A stretch of DNA of 38,908 bases, from NCBI RefSeq assembly GCF_002307475.1, contig NZ_NTMH01000027.1:1-38908 (forward strand). The letters are read 5' to 3'. The DNA comes from Pantoea allii (GTDB lineage: Bacteria > Pseudomonadota > Gammaproteobacteria > Enterobacterales > Enterobacteriaceae). Of the stretch, positions 25,423 through 33,073 are shown one piece after another. The notes under the pieces were generated by a model. The model was not told where the DNA came from. It ran no database searches and saw only the letters and a program-made list of their open reading frames with translations. Position numbers and translations under genes: made by a program. Positions within the stretch are counted from its first letter, which is position 1, and the number at the start of each line of letters is the position of its first letter.

Positions 25423-26286
25423 TTACTTTGCCGGGCTGCTGCCACTGCTTTCGGACCGCGAAAAACCAATTACTATACCAATCCCGCTGAGCACGGCCCC
25501 CGCAGACAGAACCATTTTCAGGCTCAGTGATTCACCGGTAAATAACACGCCGCCGAGCATGGCGAGACAGGGTACGCTCAGCTGAACCGTACTCGCGGTC
25601 ACGGCATCCAGATGCGGCAGAAGTGAATACCAGAGAACGTAGGCGCCGGCTGATGCAACTGCACCCGCCATTACGGCCAGAACAATGCCAGTGCCGTCAG
25701 CATGCATACCGCTGCTGATAAAAGGAGAAACAAGAAGCGCCAGGGACGCGGCAATCAGGAAGTTACCGGCAGTAGACGCTGTGGCTTCAGGCATTTTTTT
25801 GCCGGCAAGGGTATAGGTCGCCCAGGCAAGCCCTGCCAGCGCCATGATCAGCGCACTGCCCGGCATCGGCGCTGTGGTACCGGGTAACAGCAGCATCAGT
25901 AATCCGCAGGACGCTATAAGAAGGCCTGCGGCTCTTCCCGGGGAAAGCCTGTCTCCGTGAAAAAGGCCGTAAATAACCATGGCCAGCTGGACAACACCAA
26001 ACAGCAGTAATGCACCGGCACCGGTATCCAGATGAATATAAGCAATCGCAAAACACATGGCATATACCACGAGACTGAACCCATTGTTCAGGGACAGTGA
26101 GCCTTTTCCGTCCTTCCGGAGCAGGAAAAAAGGCAGCAGAACGACAGCACCGCTTAACAGTCTGAGATCGGTAAAGGTCACCGGATCAATGTGGTTGCCA
26201 CGCAGCGCCACGCGGCAAATGACGGAGTTGGCCGCAAAGGCAATCATGGCAATAATAACCTTCAGTACGATAAATTTTTTGGTCAA
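25423..26286 (-). CDS. EamA/DMT family transporter
   Basis: About 287 residues with ten hydrophobic segments in two EamA repeats. The first repeat has AANSVICRVALRGNHIDPVT and then FTDLRLLSGAVVLLPFFLL, and the second has LIMALAGLAWATYTLAGKKM and VTASTVQLSVPCLAMLGGVL. Such drug/metabolite transporters often export amino acids or cysteine-pathway metabolites. I choose TTG at 26286 (LTKKFIVLK), with GGAG 8 bases before it. A farther start would overlap operator C. In the cluster context it may export thiol products or cysteine conjugates, which is inference. Confidence 0.87.
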   Translation of the reverse strand: MTKKFIVLKVIIAMIAFAANSVICRVALRGNHIDPVTFTDLRLLSGAVVLLPFFLLRKDGKGSLSLNNGFSLVVYAMCFAIAYIHLDTGAGALLLFGVVQLAMVIYGLFHGDRLSPGRAAGLLIASCGLLMLLLPGTTAPMPGSALIMALAGLAWATYTLAGKKMPEATASTAGNFLIAASLALLVSPFISSGMHADGTGIVLAVMAGAVASAGAYVLWYSLLPHLDAVTASTVQLSVPCLAMLGGVLFTGESLSLKMVLSAGAVLSGIGIVIGFSRSESSGSSPAK

Positions 26287-26315
26287 AGTGGGTACTCCAA
26301 AAAGAAAAACATACA

Positions 26316-26334
26316 CTACCAACCAGTAGATTGG
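26316..26334. promoter_or_regulatory. TetR operator C in the divergent EamA/thioredoxin-like gap
   Basis: On the minus strand the site reads CCAATCTACTGGTTGGTAG, two changes from operator B's core pattern. It lies 30 bases upstream of the EamA start. On the plus strand it is followed at once by a -10-like TAATAT (26335-26340), so it may control both directions. A perfect CTGTCCGGACAG palindrome lies further on at 26358-26369 with no assigned role. Confidence 0.72.
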
Positions 26335-26468
26335 TAATATTCATGCTAACGTTTTGGCTGTCCGGACAGTCCTGAAGTAACTTATTTAAGCCTGAGACGG
26401 AAATTAAATAGCGGATCTCGCGCAGCGGTTTCGCTACCGGGAACCGGATAACTTAAGACAGGAGAAAA

Positions 26469-26999
26469 ATGATGAACTTCAGGGCACTGTTTACACACGC
26501 AATGGATTACGAGCCTTTTACGCAGGGCGGTGCAGAGAAAGATGTCGGGGCGTTACGTTATTTTGAAGCGCTGGCAGGACAGGCAGAGGATAAAACGCTG
26601 TCTGAACGTTTGTCTGCCTTGCAGGGCGGCTACAACATTCTGGTCGTGGCAGAGATGTGGTGCCCGGACTGTCACCGAAACCTGCCAGCCATCAGGGCCG
26701 TTGCCCGCGCAGCTCCACACGTTTCTCTTGGCCTGATTACGCGTGAAGACGCGGGCAATGAATTTTCAGCTTTCTTTGGCATTGATAAAATTCACATTCC
26801 TTTTGCCGCTGTGCTGAACAGCAACTTCGAACTTCTCGGTAAGTTTATTGAAAGACCGCGTAATGCAAACGATGCGCAGGGAAACATGACCGACCGGTAC
26901 CGAAAAGGTGAGATGCTCCTGGATACAACCCGGGAAATTGCCGCAGTACTGTTTCGTGCAGAGGAAGCCGCTGCGCATTGTCGCCGCCAGAACAGCTGA
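26469..26999 (+). CDS. Thioredoxin-fold family protein (WCPDC motif)
   Basis: The 176-residue cytoplasmic protein has a thioredoxin-like core with the active site AEMWCPDCHRNLPAI (Cys65 and Cys68) and a likely cis-Pro at IHIPFAAVLN. It lacks a signal peptide. The WCPDC variant and the longer helical N-terminus match the 'thioredoxin family protein' group found near thiol-stress genes rather than TrxA. The start has CAGGAG before it. It is divergent from EamA and lies directly upstream of the tetR gene. It probably reduces mixed disulfides of small thiols. Confidence 0.88.
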   Translation: MMNFRALFTHAMDYEPFTQGGAEKDVGALRYFEALAGQAEDKTLSERLSALQGGYNILVVAEMWCPDCHRNLPAIRAVARAAPHVSLGLITREDAGNEFSAFFGIDKIHIPFAAVLNSNFELLGKFIERPRNANDAQGNMTDRYRKGEMLLDTTREIAAVLFRAEEAAAHCRRQNS

Positions 27000-27016
27000 G
27001 GAAACACGCCGACTGC

Positions 27017-27064
27017 TTGCCATAAATGGGCATGAAGGATACAATCTACCAACTAGTAGATTGA
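27017..27064 (+). promoter_or_regulatory. tetR promoter with operator D directly after the -10 box
   Basis: A -35 TTGCCA (27017-27022) and a -10 TACAAT (27040-27045) are 17 bases apart. Operator D (27046-27064, minus-strand reading TCAATCTACTAGTTGGTAG) begins at the next base and covers the probable transcription start. This suggests autorepression of the tetR-ahpD unit. Confidence 0.75.
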
Positions 27065-27075
27065 AGAGTTTAAAA

Positions 27076-27654
27076 ATGACGATTATGACGCGTGAACGGC
27101 TGGTTAATGAGGCCGAACACCTGATGCGGGAAAAGGGTTATTCAGCTTTCAGTTATGCTGACCTGTCTAAGCTGATTGGTATCACGAAAGCAAGTATACA
27201 TCACCACTTCCCGACGAAAGAAATCCTCGGTCAGGAGGTCGTGAAGCAGGCTGTCAGTGATACGGTTAACCAGTTTGATCAGATTGAAGCAGTACATCAC
27301 AAAGCGGCAGATCAGATTACCGCTTATGTAGCATTATTTGAGGCGAGCTACCGGGCATCACTATTGCCGCTATGCTGCGCGCTTTCAGCTGAAACGGCAA
27401 ACCTCCCCGAGGCGATTATTGAACAGACCTCCCGGTATTTTGATATGCAGATTACATGGCTGACTGGCGTGGTTAAGCGTGGCACAGATGCAGGTGAGTT
27501 TGTTTCTGCCATGCAGCCCGCCGATGTGGCTATGCTGATAATAAACCTCTGCGAAGGCGCCAGCGTGGTGGCCCGAGCGACTGGCCGGTCTGAAGTCTTT
27601 AAAACCAGCCTGCGGCACATCCTTCTTACCTTAAACACTACCCCTGAGGAATAA
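27076..27654 (+). CDS. altR: TetR family repressor of the thiol-stress cluster (AltR-like)
   Basis: The N-terminal three-helix DNA-binding domain is clear: RLVNEAEHLMREKGYSAFSY, then ADLSKLIGITKASIHHHFPT and KEILGQEVV. It is followed by a helical ligand domain with two cysteines in PLCCALSAET. These cysteines are candidates for sensing electrophiles or oxidised thiols. The ATG at 27076 follows GAAGAG. A second ATG lies three codons on. It sits among its own presumed targets, with an operator on its promoter. The AltR name rests on gene content like the Pantoea alt cluster, not on alignment. Confidence 0.9.
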   Translation: MTIMTRERLVNEAEHLMREKGYSAFSYADLSKLIGITKASIHHHFPTKEILGQEVVKQAVSDTVNQFDQIEAVHHKAADQITAYVALFEASYRASLLPLCCALSAETANLPEAIIEQTSRYFDMQITWLTGVVKRGTDAGEFVSAMQPADVAMLIINLCEGASVVARATGRSEVFKTSLRHILLTLNTTPEE

Positions 27655-27658
27655 CGTT

Positions 27659-27997
27659 ATGTATGACTGGAGCAATTACCGTCAGGAATTAATGCAGCGC
27701 CTCGGTGAACTGGGCAAGCTGGCGCCGGATACGATGAAAGGCGTGGTTACTTTGGGCGCTGCAGGCAATAAAACCGACCTGCTGGGTGCAAAGGTCCGGG
27801 AACTGATAGCCCTGGCGTGTGCGGTGACAACCCGGTGCGACGGCTGCATTGCGTTTCACGCAGAAGCCGCCATCAAGGCCGGCGCGACGGATGAAGAAAT
27901 TGCCGAAGCGCTGGGCGTTGCCATCAATCTGAATGCGGGCGCCGCTGCTGTTTATTCAGCCCGTACCCTTGATGCAGTCAGCCAGCTGCGCGGTTAA
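27659..27997 (+). CDS. AhpD-like carboxymuconolactone decarboxylase family protein
   Basis: The 112-residue protein has the AhpD-type motif CDGCIAFHAEAA, with Cys60, Cys63 and His67, and an upstream Glu in KVRELIALA that completes the proton relay. AhpD proteins are small thiol-dependent peroxidase or reductase partners. The gene starts 4 bases after the tetR stop, so they share one transcript. It ends before a strong terminator. Confidence 0.92.
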   Translation: MYDWSNYRQELMQRLGELGKLAPDTMKGVVTLGAAGNKTDLLGAKVRELIALACAVTTRCDGCIAFHAEAAIKAGATDEEIAEALGVAINLNAGAAAVYSARTLDAVSQLRG

Positions 27998-28016
27998 GGA
28001 ACATTACCGCCTCCTC

Positions 28017-28043
28017 AGAAAAGGGCCTTAAGGCCCTTTTTTT
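28017..28043. terminator. Rho-independent terminator, shared with the 3' end of the convergent trx gene
   Basis: AAAAGGGCC pairs with GGCCCTTTT around TTAA, followed by more T. It terminates the tetR-ahpD transcript. The stem also encodes the last codons (KKGP) and the stop of the thioredoxin gene on the minus strand. By symmetry it may work both ways. Confidence 0.85.
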
Positions 28044-28357
28044 ATTTCTTCCAGCGCTGCAGCATAAAACGCTGGTGATTTAACGCCAGGTATCCGGCGT
28101 ACCAGCTGGCCTTCCCTGAAAATCAGTACCGAAGGAAGCCCCCATATTTCATACTTAGTCGTCAGCACTGGTGCCTGATCGACATTCACTTTGCCGACCT
28201 GAATACTTTCTTCCAGGCCGTCGGTAAACGCGCTAAAGAATGGCTCACTGCTCTGGCAGGGCGGACACCATAGCGCCGAAAAGCGCACGACAGAAATGCC
28301 TTCATACTGTTCAATATCGCGAAAATTATCTTCGTTATAAGCTACTACTTCACGCAC
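28028..28357 (-). CDS. Thioredoxin-like protein (WCPPC motif)
   Basis: A 109-residue single-domain thioredoxin with VRFSALWCPPCQSSEPFFSA (Cys31 and Cys34) and the cis-Pro loop WGLPSVLIFREGQLVRRIPG. WCPPC rather than WCGPC should shift its redox potential, as known for other thioredoxin-fold variants. It is divergent from the old-yellow-enzyme-like gene and carries its own -35/-10 pair overlapping operator E. It likely recycles protein or low-mass disulfides during thiol-oxidising stress. Confidence 0.92.
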   Translation of the reverse strand: MREVVAYNEDNFRDIEQYEGISVVRFSALWCPPCQSSEPFFSAFTDGLEESIQVGKVNVDQAPVLTTKYEIWGLPSVLIFREGQLVRRIPGVKSPAFYAAALEEIKKGP

Positions 28358-28456
28358 GTTAACCCCTCCTGTTTCTGTTCAATGGCCGGGCATCTGTTGT
28401 GTCTGCCGCCCATCTGAAACCTTAATGCTGAAAATATTGGTGTAGCCGTAAGCTGC

Positions 28457-28503
28457 AGTATAATTAATTGCTGTTGACCTATCAACTAGTAGGTTGGTAT
28501 AGT
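28457..28503. promoter_or_regulatory. Divergent trx/OYE-like promoters over TetR operator E
   Basis: For the plus strand, TTGACC (28474-28479) and TATAGT (28498-28503) are 18 bases apart. Operator E (28479-28497, minus reading CCAACCTACTAGTTGATAG) fills the spacer. For the minus strand, TTGATA (28485-28480) and TATACT (28462-28457) are 17 apart, and the -35 box lies inside the operator. One bound dimer could shut both genes. Confidence 0.78.
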
Positions 28504-28594
28504 GCCGAACATAAACCCGGCAGGCCGGAACGTCCGGAGCAAAAAACCGAAGCCCGGCCCCTATAGCCATCATTGATATCGTCAGAGGCGCACT

Positions 28595-29710
28595 ATGAGC
28601 AAATTATTCACCCCCTTTAACCTGGCTGGAACAGAGCTGAAAAATCGCGTCGTAATGGCCCCCATGACCCGCACCCGTACCATGAATGACGTTGCCGGAG
28701 AGGTGGTTGCCCGTTACTACGCGCAGCGGGCCTCCGCAGGTCTGCTGATTACGGAGGGGCTGCCGGTTTCAGAAGAGGCACGCGGCTATCTCTACACGCC
28801 GGGCATTTATACCCGTGAGCACGTAGCCGGCTGGCGCACGGTGACCGATGCGGTACACGCAAAGGGCGGCCGTATCTTCGCCCAGCTGTGGCACGTCGGC
28901 CGCATGTCCCATGTTTCATTACGGCAGGGTAATGCCGCCCCGGTGTCATCGGGCACCATTCCGGCAACCAACACCACCGTATTTGCCCTGACAGAATCCG
29001 GCGAGCCAGGCCCTGTCGTCCCCAGCACGCCAAGAGCACTGGAAACCGCTGAAATCAGGCGTATTACGGCTGACTTTGTTAAGTCAGCAGAACTGGCAAT
29101 GGAAGCGGGCTTTGACGGCGTCGAAATTATGGCGGCCAACGGCTTCATCTTTGACCAGTTCCTCAGCACCGCGCTGAACCACCGCACCGATGCTTACGGC
29201 GGTACCGTTAAAAACCGTCAGCGCTTTCTGATGGAAACCATTGATGCGGTCTCTTCCGCCATTGGCGGCGAGAAGGTGGGCGTGCGGCTTTCCCCGTTCG
29301 GGCGTATTTATGATCTGGCCCCGTATGAGGGGGAGGAAGAGACGTGGGCGGTTCTGGCGATGACGCTTGGAGAACGTGAACTTGCCTATGTTCACCTTTA
29401 CTACCAGCCGGCTTATATCAATGCACCTGTACCTAAGGGCTTTAAGAATTTCTTCCGTAAGGCTTTTGGCGGCACGCTTATCGGCGCCGGCGGCTTTACA
29501 CGGGACATTGCCAGCGCTGCTCTCGAAGCTGAGGAACTGGACCTGGTGGCATTTGGCGTGCCCTACATCGCAAACCCTGACCTTGTCGAAAGAATGCAGA
29601 ACGACTGGCCGCTGGCTGAAAGCGATCGCAGTACCTATTACGGCGTCAGTGGCAATCCTGAAAAGGGATACACCGACTATCCGGCCTGGCAGGATGAACA
29701 GAAACGCTAA
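28595..29710 (+). CDS. Old yellow enzyme (NemA-like) family flavoprotein with altered active site
   Basis: The 371-residue TIM-barrel FMN protein follows NemA/OYE: LKNRVVMAPMTRTRT, GRIFAQLWHVGRMSH, NHRTDAYGGTVKNRQRF and GAGGFTRDIASAAL. Yet the substrate-anchoring segment reads GVEIMAANGFIFDQFL. Met179 stands where OYEs have the first His of the His-His or His-Asn pair (Asn182 is kept), and Phe184 replaces the usual proton-donating Tyr. Classical ene reduction may therefore be impaired or changed. The flavin-binding framework looks intact. Operator E controls its promoter. The dsbA- and SDR-like genes follow in the same direction. Confidence 0.9.
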   Translation: MSKLFTPFNLAGTELKNRVVMAPMTRTRTMNDVAGEVVARYYAQRASAGLLITEGLPVSEEARGYLYTPGIYTREHVAGWRTVTDAVHAKGGRIFAQLWHVGRMSHVSLRQGNAAPVSSGTIPATNTTVFALTESGEPGPVVPSTPRALETAEIRRITADFVKSAELAMEAGFDGVEIMAANGFIFDQFLSTALNHRTDAYGGTVKNRQRFLMETIDAVSSAIGGEKVGVRLSPFGRIYDLAPYEGEEETWAVLAMTLGERELAYVHLYYQPAYINAPVPKGFKNFFRKAFGGTLIGAGGFTRDIASAALEAEELDLVAFGVPYIANPDLVERMQNDWPLAESDRSTYYGVSGNPEKGYTDYPAWQDEQKR

Positions 29711-29763
29711 GACTCCGGCAGTCTTCAGTCGTCACACGAACAGCAGAAATTCAGGAGTAAGCA

Positions 29764-30465
29764 ATGCAAAACCTTAAGCCCGTCATAACCATAGATATCT
29801 GGTCCGATCTGGTCTGTCCCTGGTGCTGGATCGCCAAAAAACGCTTTGAGAAAGGCCTCGCAGCGTTTGAACACCGCGACAGCGTGGTCATCCGCCAGCA
29901 CAGCTTCCGGATTGCCGAAGGCATGCCGGCCATGCCTTTCCGCGATGCGCTCTACAAAAAGCTCGGCGGTCAGAGCAACGCTGAGCTGATGATGAATCAG
30001 GTCGATACGGCCGCGAAGTCAGAGGGACTGCGGTACAACTTTGACACCATGCTTTTCGGGGATACCGAAGATGCGCTGACCCTGCTGGCTGCTGCACGAC
30101 TGGCCGGACTGGGGGAGGTGATGACTGAACGATTCTATCTTGCGGGTACCACCGAAGGGCGCTCCCTCTTTGATCGCGATGAGCTGATAAAGCTGGCCGC
30201 CGAATCAGGCATGGCAGCAGAAGCCGCTGCTGAGGCGCTGAATGCCCCGTCGCTTCGTGCTTCGGTAACGGAAGATGAGAGCACTGCCCGATCGATTGGT
30301 GTGAGTGGCGTGCCTCTTTTTCTGCTGAATCAGAAATACGCCATAAGCGGCGCTCAGGCATCGGAAAATTTCCTGAGTGCCCTGCGACAGGTCTGGGATG
30401 AAAAGCAGGAAGAAATGACCGTGACTGCAGGTCAGGCCTGTGGCGCCGACGGCTGCAGCATCTGA
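29764..30465 (+). CDS. DsbA family oxidoreductase (FrnE-like)
   Basis: The 233-residue cytoplasmic protein has a thioredoxin fold with a helical insert, and the active site SDLVCPWCWIAKKRFEKGL (Cys18 and Cys21). The cis-Pro loop is in GVSGVPLFLLNQKYAISGAQ, the pattern of FrnE/2-hydroxychromene-isomerase-like proteins. The C-terminal tail CGADGCSI carries another cysteine pair. No signal peptide is seen, so it acts in the cytoplasm. CAGGAG precedes the ATG. It lies 53 bases after the OYE-like gene. Confidence 0.92.
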   Translation: MQNLKPVITIDIWSDLVCPWCWIAKKRFEKGLAAFEHRDSVVIRQHSFRIAEGMPAMPFRDALYKKLGGQSNAELMMNQVDTAAKSEGLRYNFDTMLFGDTEDALTLLAAARLAGLGEVMTERFYLAGTTEGRSLFDRDELIKLAAESGMAAEAAAEALNAPSLRASVTEDESTARSIGVSGVPLFLLNQKYAISGAQASENFLSALRQVWDEKQEEMTVTAGQACGADGCSI

Positions 30466-30529
30466 TTACCCGACACCTGCCGGCCGTTTACGTGCCGGCG
30501 AACACTACCTGTAAATAACGGAGTCACAT

Positions 30530-31303
30530 ATGAGCGATTTTTTTAATGGTAAAAAGCTTCTGGTCGTAGGCGGCACCAGTGGTATGGGTCTTGAAACGGC
30601 GCGTATGGTGCTGAAAGCAGGCGGCAGCGTGGTCCTGACGGGCAGCAGAAAAGATAAAGCTGACGCCGTTCAGAAAGAACTGAGCCCGCTCGGCCCGGTG
30701 TCTGTCATTACGGCAAACCTGATGACAGAAGAAGGGATGAATGCCATTCGTCAGGAAATCAATGCGCATCATCGCGACATCAGCCTGATGGTAAATGCCG
30801 CGGGTATCTTTATTCCGAAAAGTTTTACCGAGCACAATGCCGCAGACTACGATAGCTACCTGTCGCTGAACCGCGCCACTTTCTTTATCACGCAGGACGT
30901 GGTGAAGAACATGCTGGCCGACAAACGCGAAGGTGCCATTGTGAACGTCGGCTCAATTGGCGCGCAGGCTGCGCTGGGTGATTCTCCGGCTTCTGCCTAC
31001 TCAATGGCAAAAGCCGGTCTGCATGCGCTGACGCGCAACCTGGCGATTGAACTGGCCAGCGCGGGTATCCGTGTGAATGCCGTTTCTCCGGGTATTGTGC
31101 AGACGCCAATCTACGAAGGATTCATGGCAAAAGAAGATATTGCTGAAGCAATGAAAGCGATGAGTGATTTCCATCCGCTGGGCCGCGTCGGCAAACCTGA
31201 AGATGTGGCAAATACTATCCTGTTCCTGCTGTCGGACAAGGCAGCCTGGGTGACCGGTGCTATCTGGGACGTGGATGCAGGTATTATGGCCGTACGTCGT
31301 TAA
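30530..31303 (+). CDS. SDR family oxidoreductase of the thiol-stress cluster
   Basis: A classical SDR of 257 residues with the cofactor loop [10 protein letters not shown], an Arg-Lys at GSRKDK that suggests NADPH, the NAAG motif, and the catalytic Ser in VGSIGAQAA with Tyr and Lys in YSMAKAGL. It closes with [13 protein letters not shown]. It lies 64 bases after the dsbA-like gene with a GGAG site and ends the plus-strand run. Substrate is unknown. Carbonyl products of organosulfur breakdown are one option. Confidence 0.92.
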   Translation: MSDFFNGKKLLVVGGTSGMGLETARMVLKAGGSVVLTGSRKDKADAVQKELSPLGPVSVITANLMTEEGMNAIRQEINAHHRDISLMVNAAGIFIPKSFTEHNAADYDSYLSLNRATFFITQDVVKNMLADKREGAIVNVGSIGAQAALGDSPASAYSMAKAGLHALTRNLAIELASAGIRVNAVSPGIVQTPIYEGFMAKEDIAEAMKAMSDFHPLGRVGKPEDVANTILFLLSDKAAWVTGAIWDVDAGIMAVRR

Positions 31304-31318
31304 TTTTGCGCCACGCAT

Positions 31319-31345
31319 GTCAGGCTTTAGGTCTTAAAGCCTGAC
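31319..31345 (+). terminator. Stem-loop at the end of the thiol-stress cluster
   Basis: GTCAGGCTTTA (31319-31329) and TAAAGCCTGAC (31335-31345) form a perfect 11-bp stem with a 5-base loop, 15 bases after the SDR stop. No long T tract follows. Confidence 0.65.
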
Positions 31346-31592
31346 AGACTGCTCCCCATGGTGAGGTTGTCGTCAGCTGAGATTCTTTTCAGCAGCAGCG
31401 GTGATAGTCAGGAGCCTCTAAGTCATCAACAGAAGTTGCTGACAACGTCGTGAGCTAATTTGCGCGAAGCAGGGCGGTTGTGGTATTCGCTGACAGAGCC
31501 TGAGGCAGGCGATCTGAAAGCAACCAGGTATGAAGGCGGCATTTTCACCAGGGTGAATACAGACATGCCAGGAATATACCTCCACGCCCCGG

Positions 31593-31874
31593 TCACGCTA
31601 TTTCTGAGTGCTTCAGCCCCGTACATCTTTTCATAGCCAGCGTCCGTTTCTTAGTCATAGCAGACCAGAGACTCTGTTCATATTGTCTGCTCTGCGACCA
31701 CAGTATTCTAATGTTTTGCATTTTGCACTCCTGGATATCATTGGGGAAGCTGATGTCAGGCAGACTCTGCTCATCCTCATAGGGTAATTTCAAACGCAAT
31801 AGCCCATTTGGTGGGCCAGTGATCTGAAACAGCTGTTCAGGATGTGGTTCCGGCAGAGGATGCCGGGAAATCAC
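31593..31874 (-). CDS. Hypothetical ORF, doubtful
   Basis: A 93-codon open frame with no family I recognise and no clear ribosome site. It contains GLLRLKLPYEDEQSLPDISF and ends in a basic segment. A second minus-strand frame (31426-31626) overlaps its end. Both may be decayed pieces of an older gene or chance frames. Apart from these, 31346-31900 holds nothing I can name. Confidence 0.2.
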   Translation of the reverse strand: MISRHPLPEPHPEQLFQITGPPNGLLRLKLPYEDEQSLPDISFPNDIQECKMQNIRILWSQSRQYEQSLWSAMTKKRTLAMKRCTGLKHSEIA

Positions 31875-31900
31875 GAAAGAAAAGAAATGGAGATTCCACC

Positions 31901-31999
31901 ATGCTAAATATCGTACAGCGCATCCCTGAATTGATTTATTTGCTATTCAAGAATGACGGGTTTAAACACTGGTTTCCTGCGCTTTACCACGGCGGCTGA
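31901..31999 (+). CDS. Small hypothetical ORF of 32 codons, doubtful
   Basis: It starts at an ATG 8 bases after GGAG and reads MLNIVQRIPELIYLLFKNDG, then FKHWFPALYHGG, an amphipathic and aromatic peptide. It overlaps the 3' end of the KGG gene on the other strand. The good ribosome site is the main support. It could also be chance. Confidence 0.25.
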   Translation: MLNIVQRIPELIYLLFKNDGFKHWFPALYHGG

Positions 32000-32147
32000 C
32001 TAAGCCACCTTGAAGACCGGTATCAACTGCTCTGTCAGGCTTATTGCTGCAGTTACCGCCGCTGACCTTCCCGCCTTTTCTGCCGACCTCAGATGCGCGT
32101 ACTGCGTCTTGGGCGGAATTACCTTTACCACCACGATGTTTGCTCAT
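31962..32147 (-). CDS. KGG-motif general stress protein (YciG/con-10 type)
   Basis: The 61-residue basic, glycine-rich protein reads MSKHRGGKGNSAQDAVRASE, then VGRKGGKVSGGN. This holds the first KGG repeat typical of YciG/YmdF-type stress proteins. The second repeat has weakened to TGLQGGLVSRR. An AGGAG site stands 8 bases before the ATG. Members are induced in stationary phase and stress, but their function is unproven. Confidence 0.78.
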   Translation of the reverse strand: MSKHRGGKGNSAQDAVRASEVGRKGGKVSGGNCSNKPDRAVDTGLQGGLVSRRGKAQETSV

Positions 32148-32411
32148 AGCTTAATACTCCTGCCAGTCAATATTGCTTCAGGCCTTCGGGGACTTAGCTC
32201 ATTAGTAAAGCTTATAAATGACATGATCGACGCCGTCTGACGAGTGTACCCTGTTCGGGAAATCCTCTGGCGCCTTCATGCTGCTGCACGTCATACAGAG
32301 CACAATCTTTATTAGTTTGTCGGTCACTGAGTAAATTTACCGTACATGATTTATTGCGTAGATAAGCACGGTTAGAATGGCAAATATGATTTATCAGGAG
32401 GACAGACTGCA

Positions 32412-33014
32412 GTGACGCTCACACAAAAATCCGGTCATCTGGCCTGGTGCGCTCTGGCAGCCCTTGCACTTGCACGTCAGGACGGTACCGTTTGTTCCGC
32501 TACTCAGGAAAATCTCTTTCTGACACGCTGGCTGGCGACCGCCCTGAAACAGCGTCGCTTTTCCCGTGAGGTGGCTCCCGACATTGAGTGGCTGCTAAAA
32601 CAGGGGCGCCAATATGGCGTTGCCGCAAAGCTTGCCGGCAAGCTCGACTATCTCTGGCGCTCCTGCACAGGCGAGCTGTCCCAGCAGAATGACCTGTTCC
32701 GGCTGACATATGCCTTGGAAACCGCGAAGGATATGCACTGGGCTTACCGGTTGCTCAGCGATCGGGAGTGGTCGGGAAGACATGCCGCTGTCCTGAACGC
32801 TGGCGTAAACGGAATTTGTCTGTCCCGGAGCAGCCTGGATGCTGCGTTTGACGATGACGGCCAGCAGCTCACACCGGTGATGGCGCGACTGACCGGGCGC
32901 GTGCAGGGGCTGGCAACGCTTCTTAACCGCTGTGGATGGCAGATGGCTATTGATGGGCCTTCCGGGTTTTATGTGCTGACGGCAGAAAAATATGAACTAA
33001 CGATGGAGCAGTGA
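32412..33014 (+). CDS. DUF2913 family protein
   Basis: The GTG start at 32412 has AGGAGG about 10 bases upstream. The 200-residue protein shows the family text HLAWCALAALALARQDGTV, FLTRWLATALKQRRF, APDIEWLLKQGR and YLWRSCTGELSQQNDLFRLT. DUF2913 proteins are common on enterobacterial plasmids and their role is unknown. No membrane segment or catalytic motif is evident. It stands alone. The 264 bases before it hold its promoter region and nothing else seen. Confidence 0.88.
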   Translation: MTLTQKSGHLAWCALAALALARQDGTVCSATQENLFLTRWLATALKQRRFSREVAPDIEWLLKQGRQYGVAAKLAGKLDYLWRSCTGELSQQNDLFRLTYALETAKDMHWAYRLLSDREWSGRHAAVLNAGVNGICLSRSSLDAAFDDDGQQLTPVMARLTGRVQGLATLLNRCGWQMAIDGPSGFYVLTAEKYELTMEQ

Positions 33015-33073
33015 GACCCTGGGCGGCTGTACCTGGCGGATCAGCAGTGCGGCCGGAGAGGCCGCTAAATAAG

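Noticed and set aside
26358..26369. Perfect palindrome CTGTCCGGACAG as a second regulator site
   Set aside because: Single copy with no matching site at other promoters in the island.
31426..31626. 66-codon minus-strand ORF
   Set aside because: No ribosome site, no family, and overlap with another doubtful frame.
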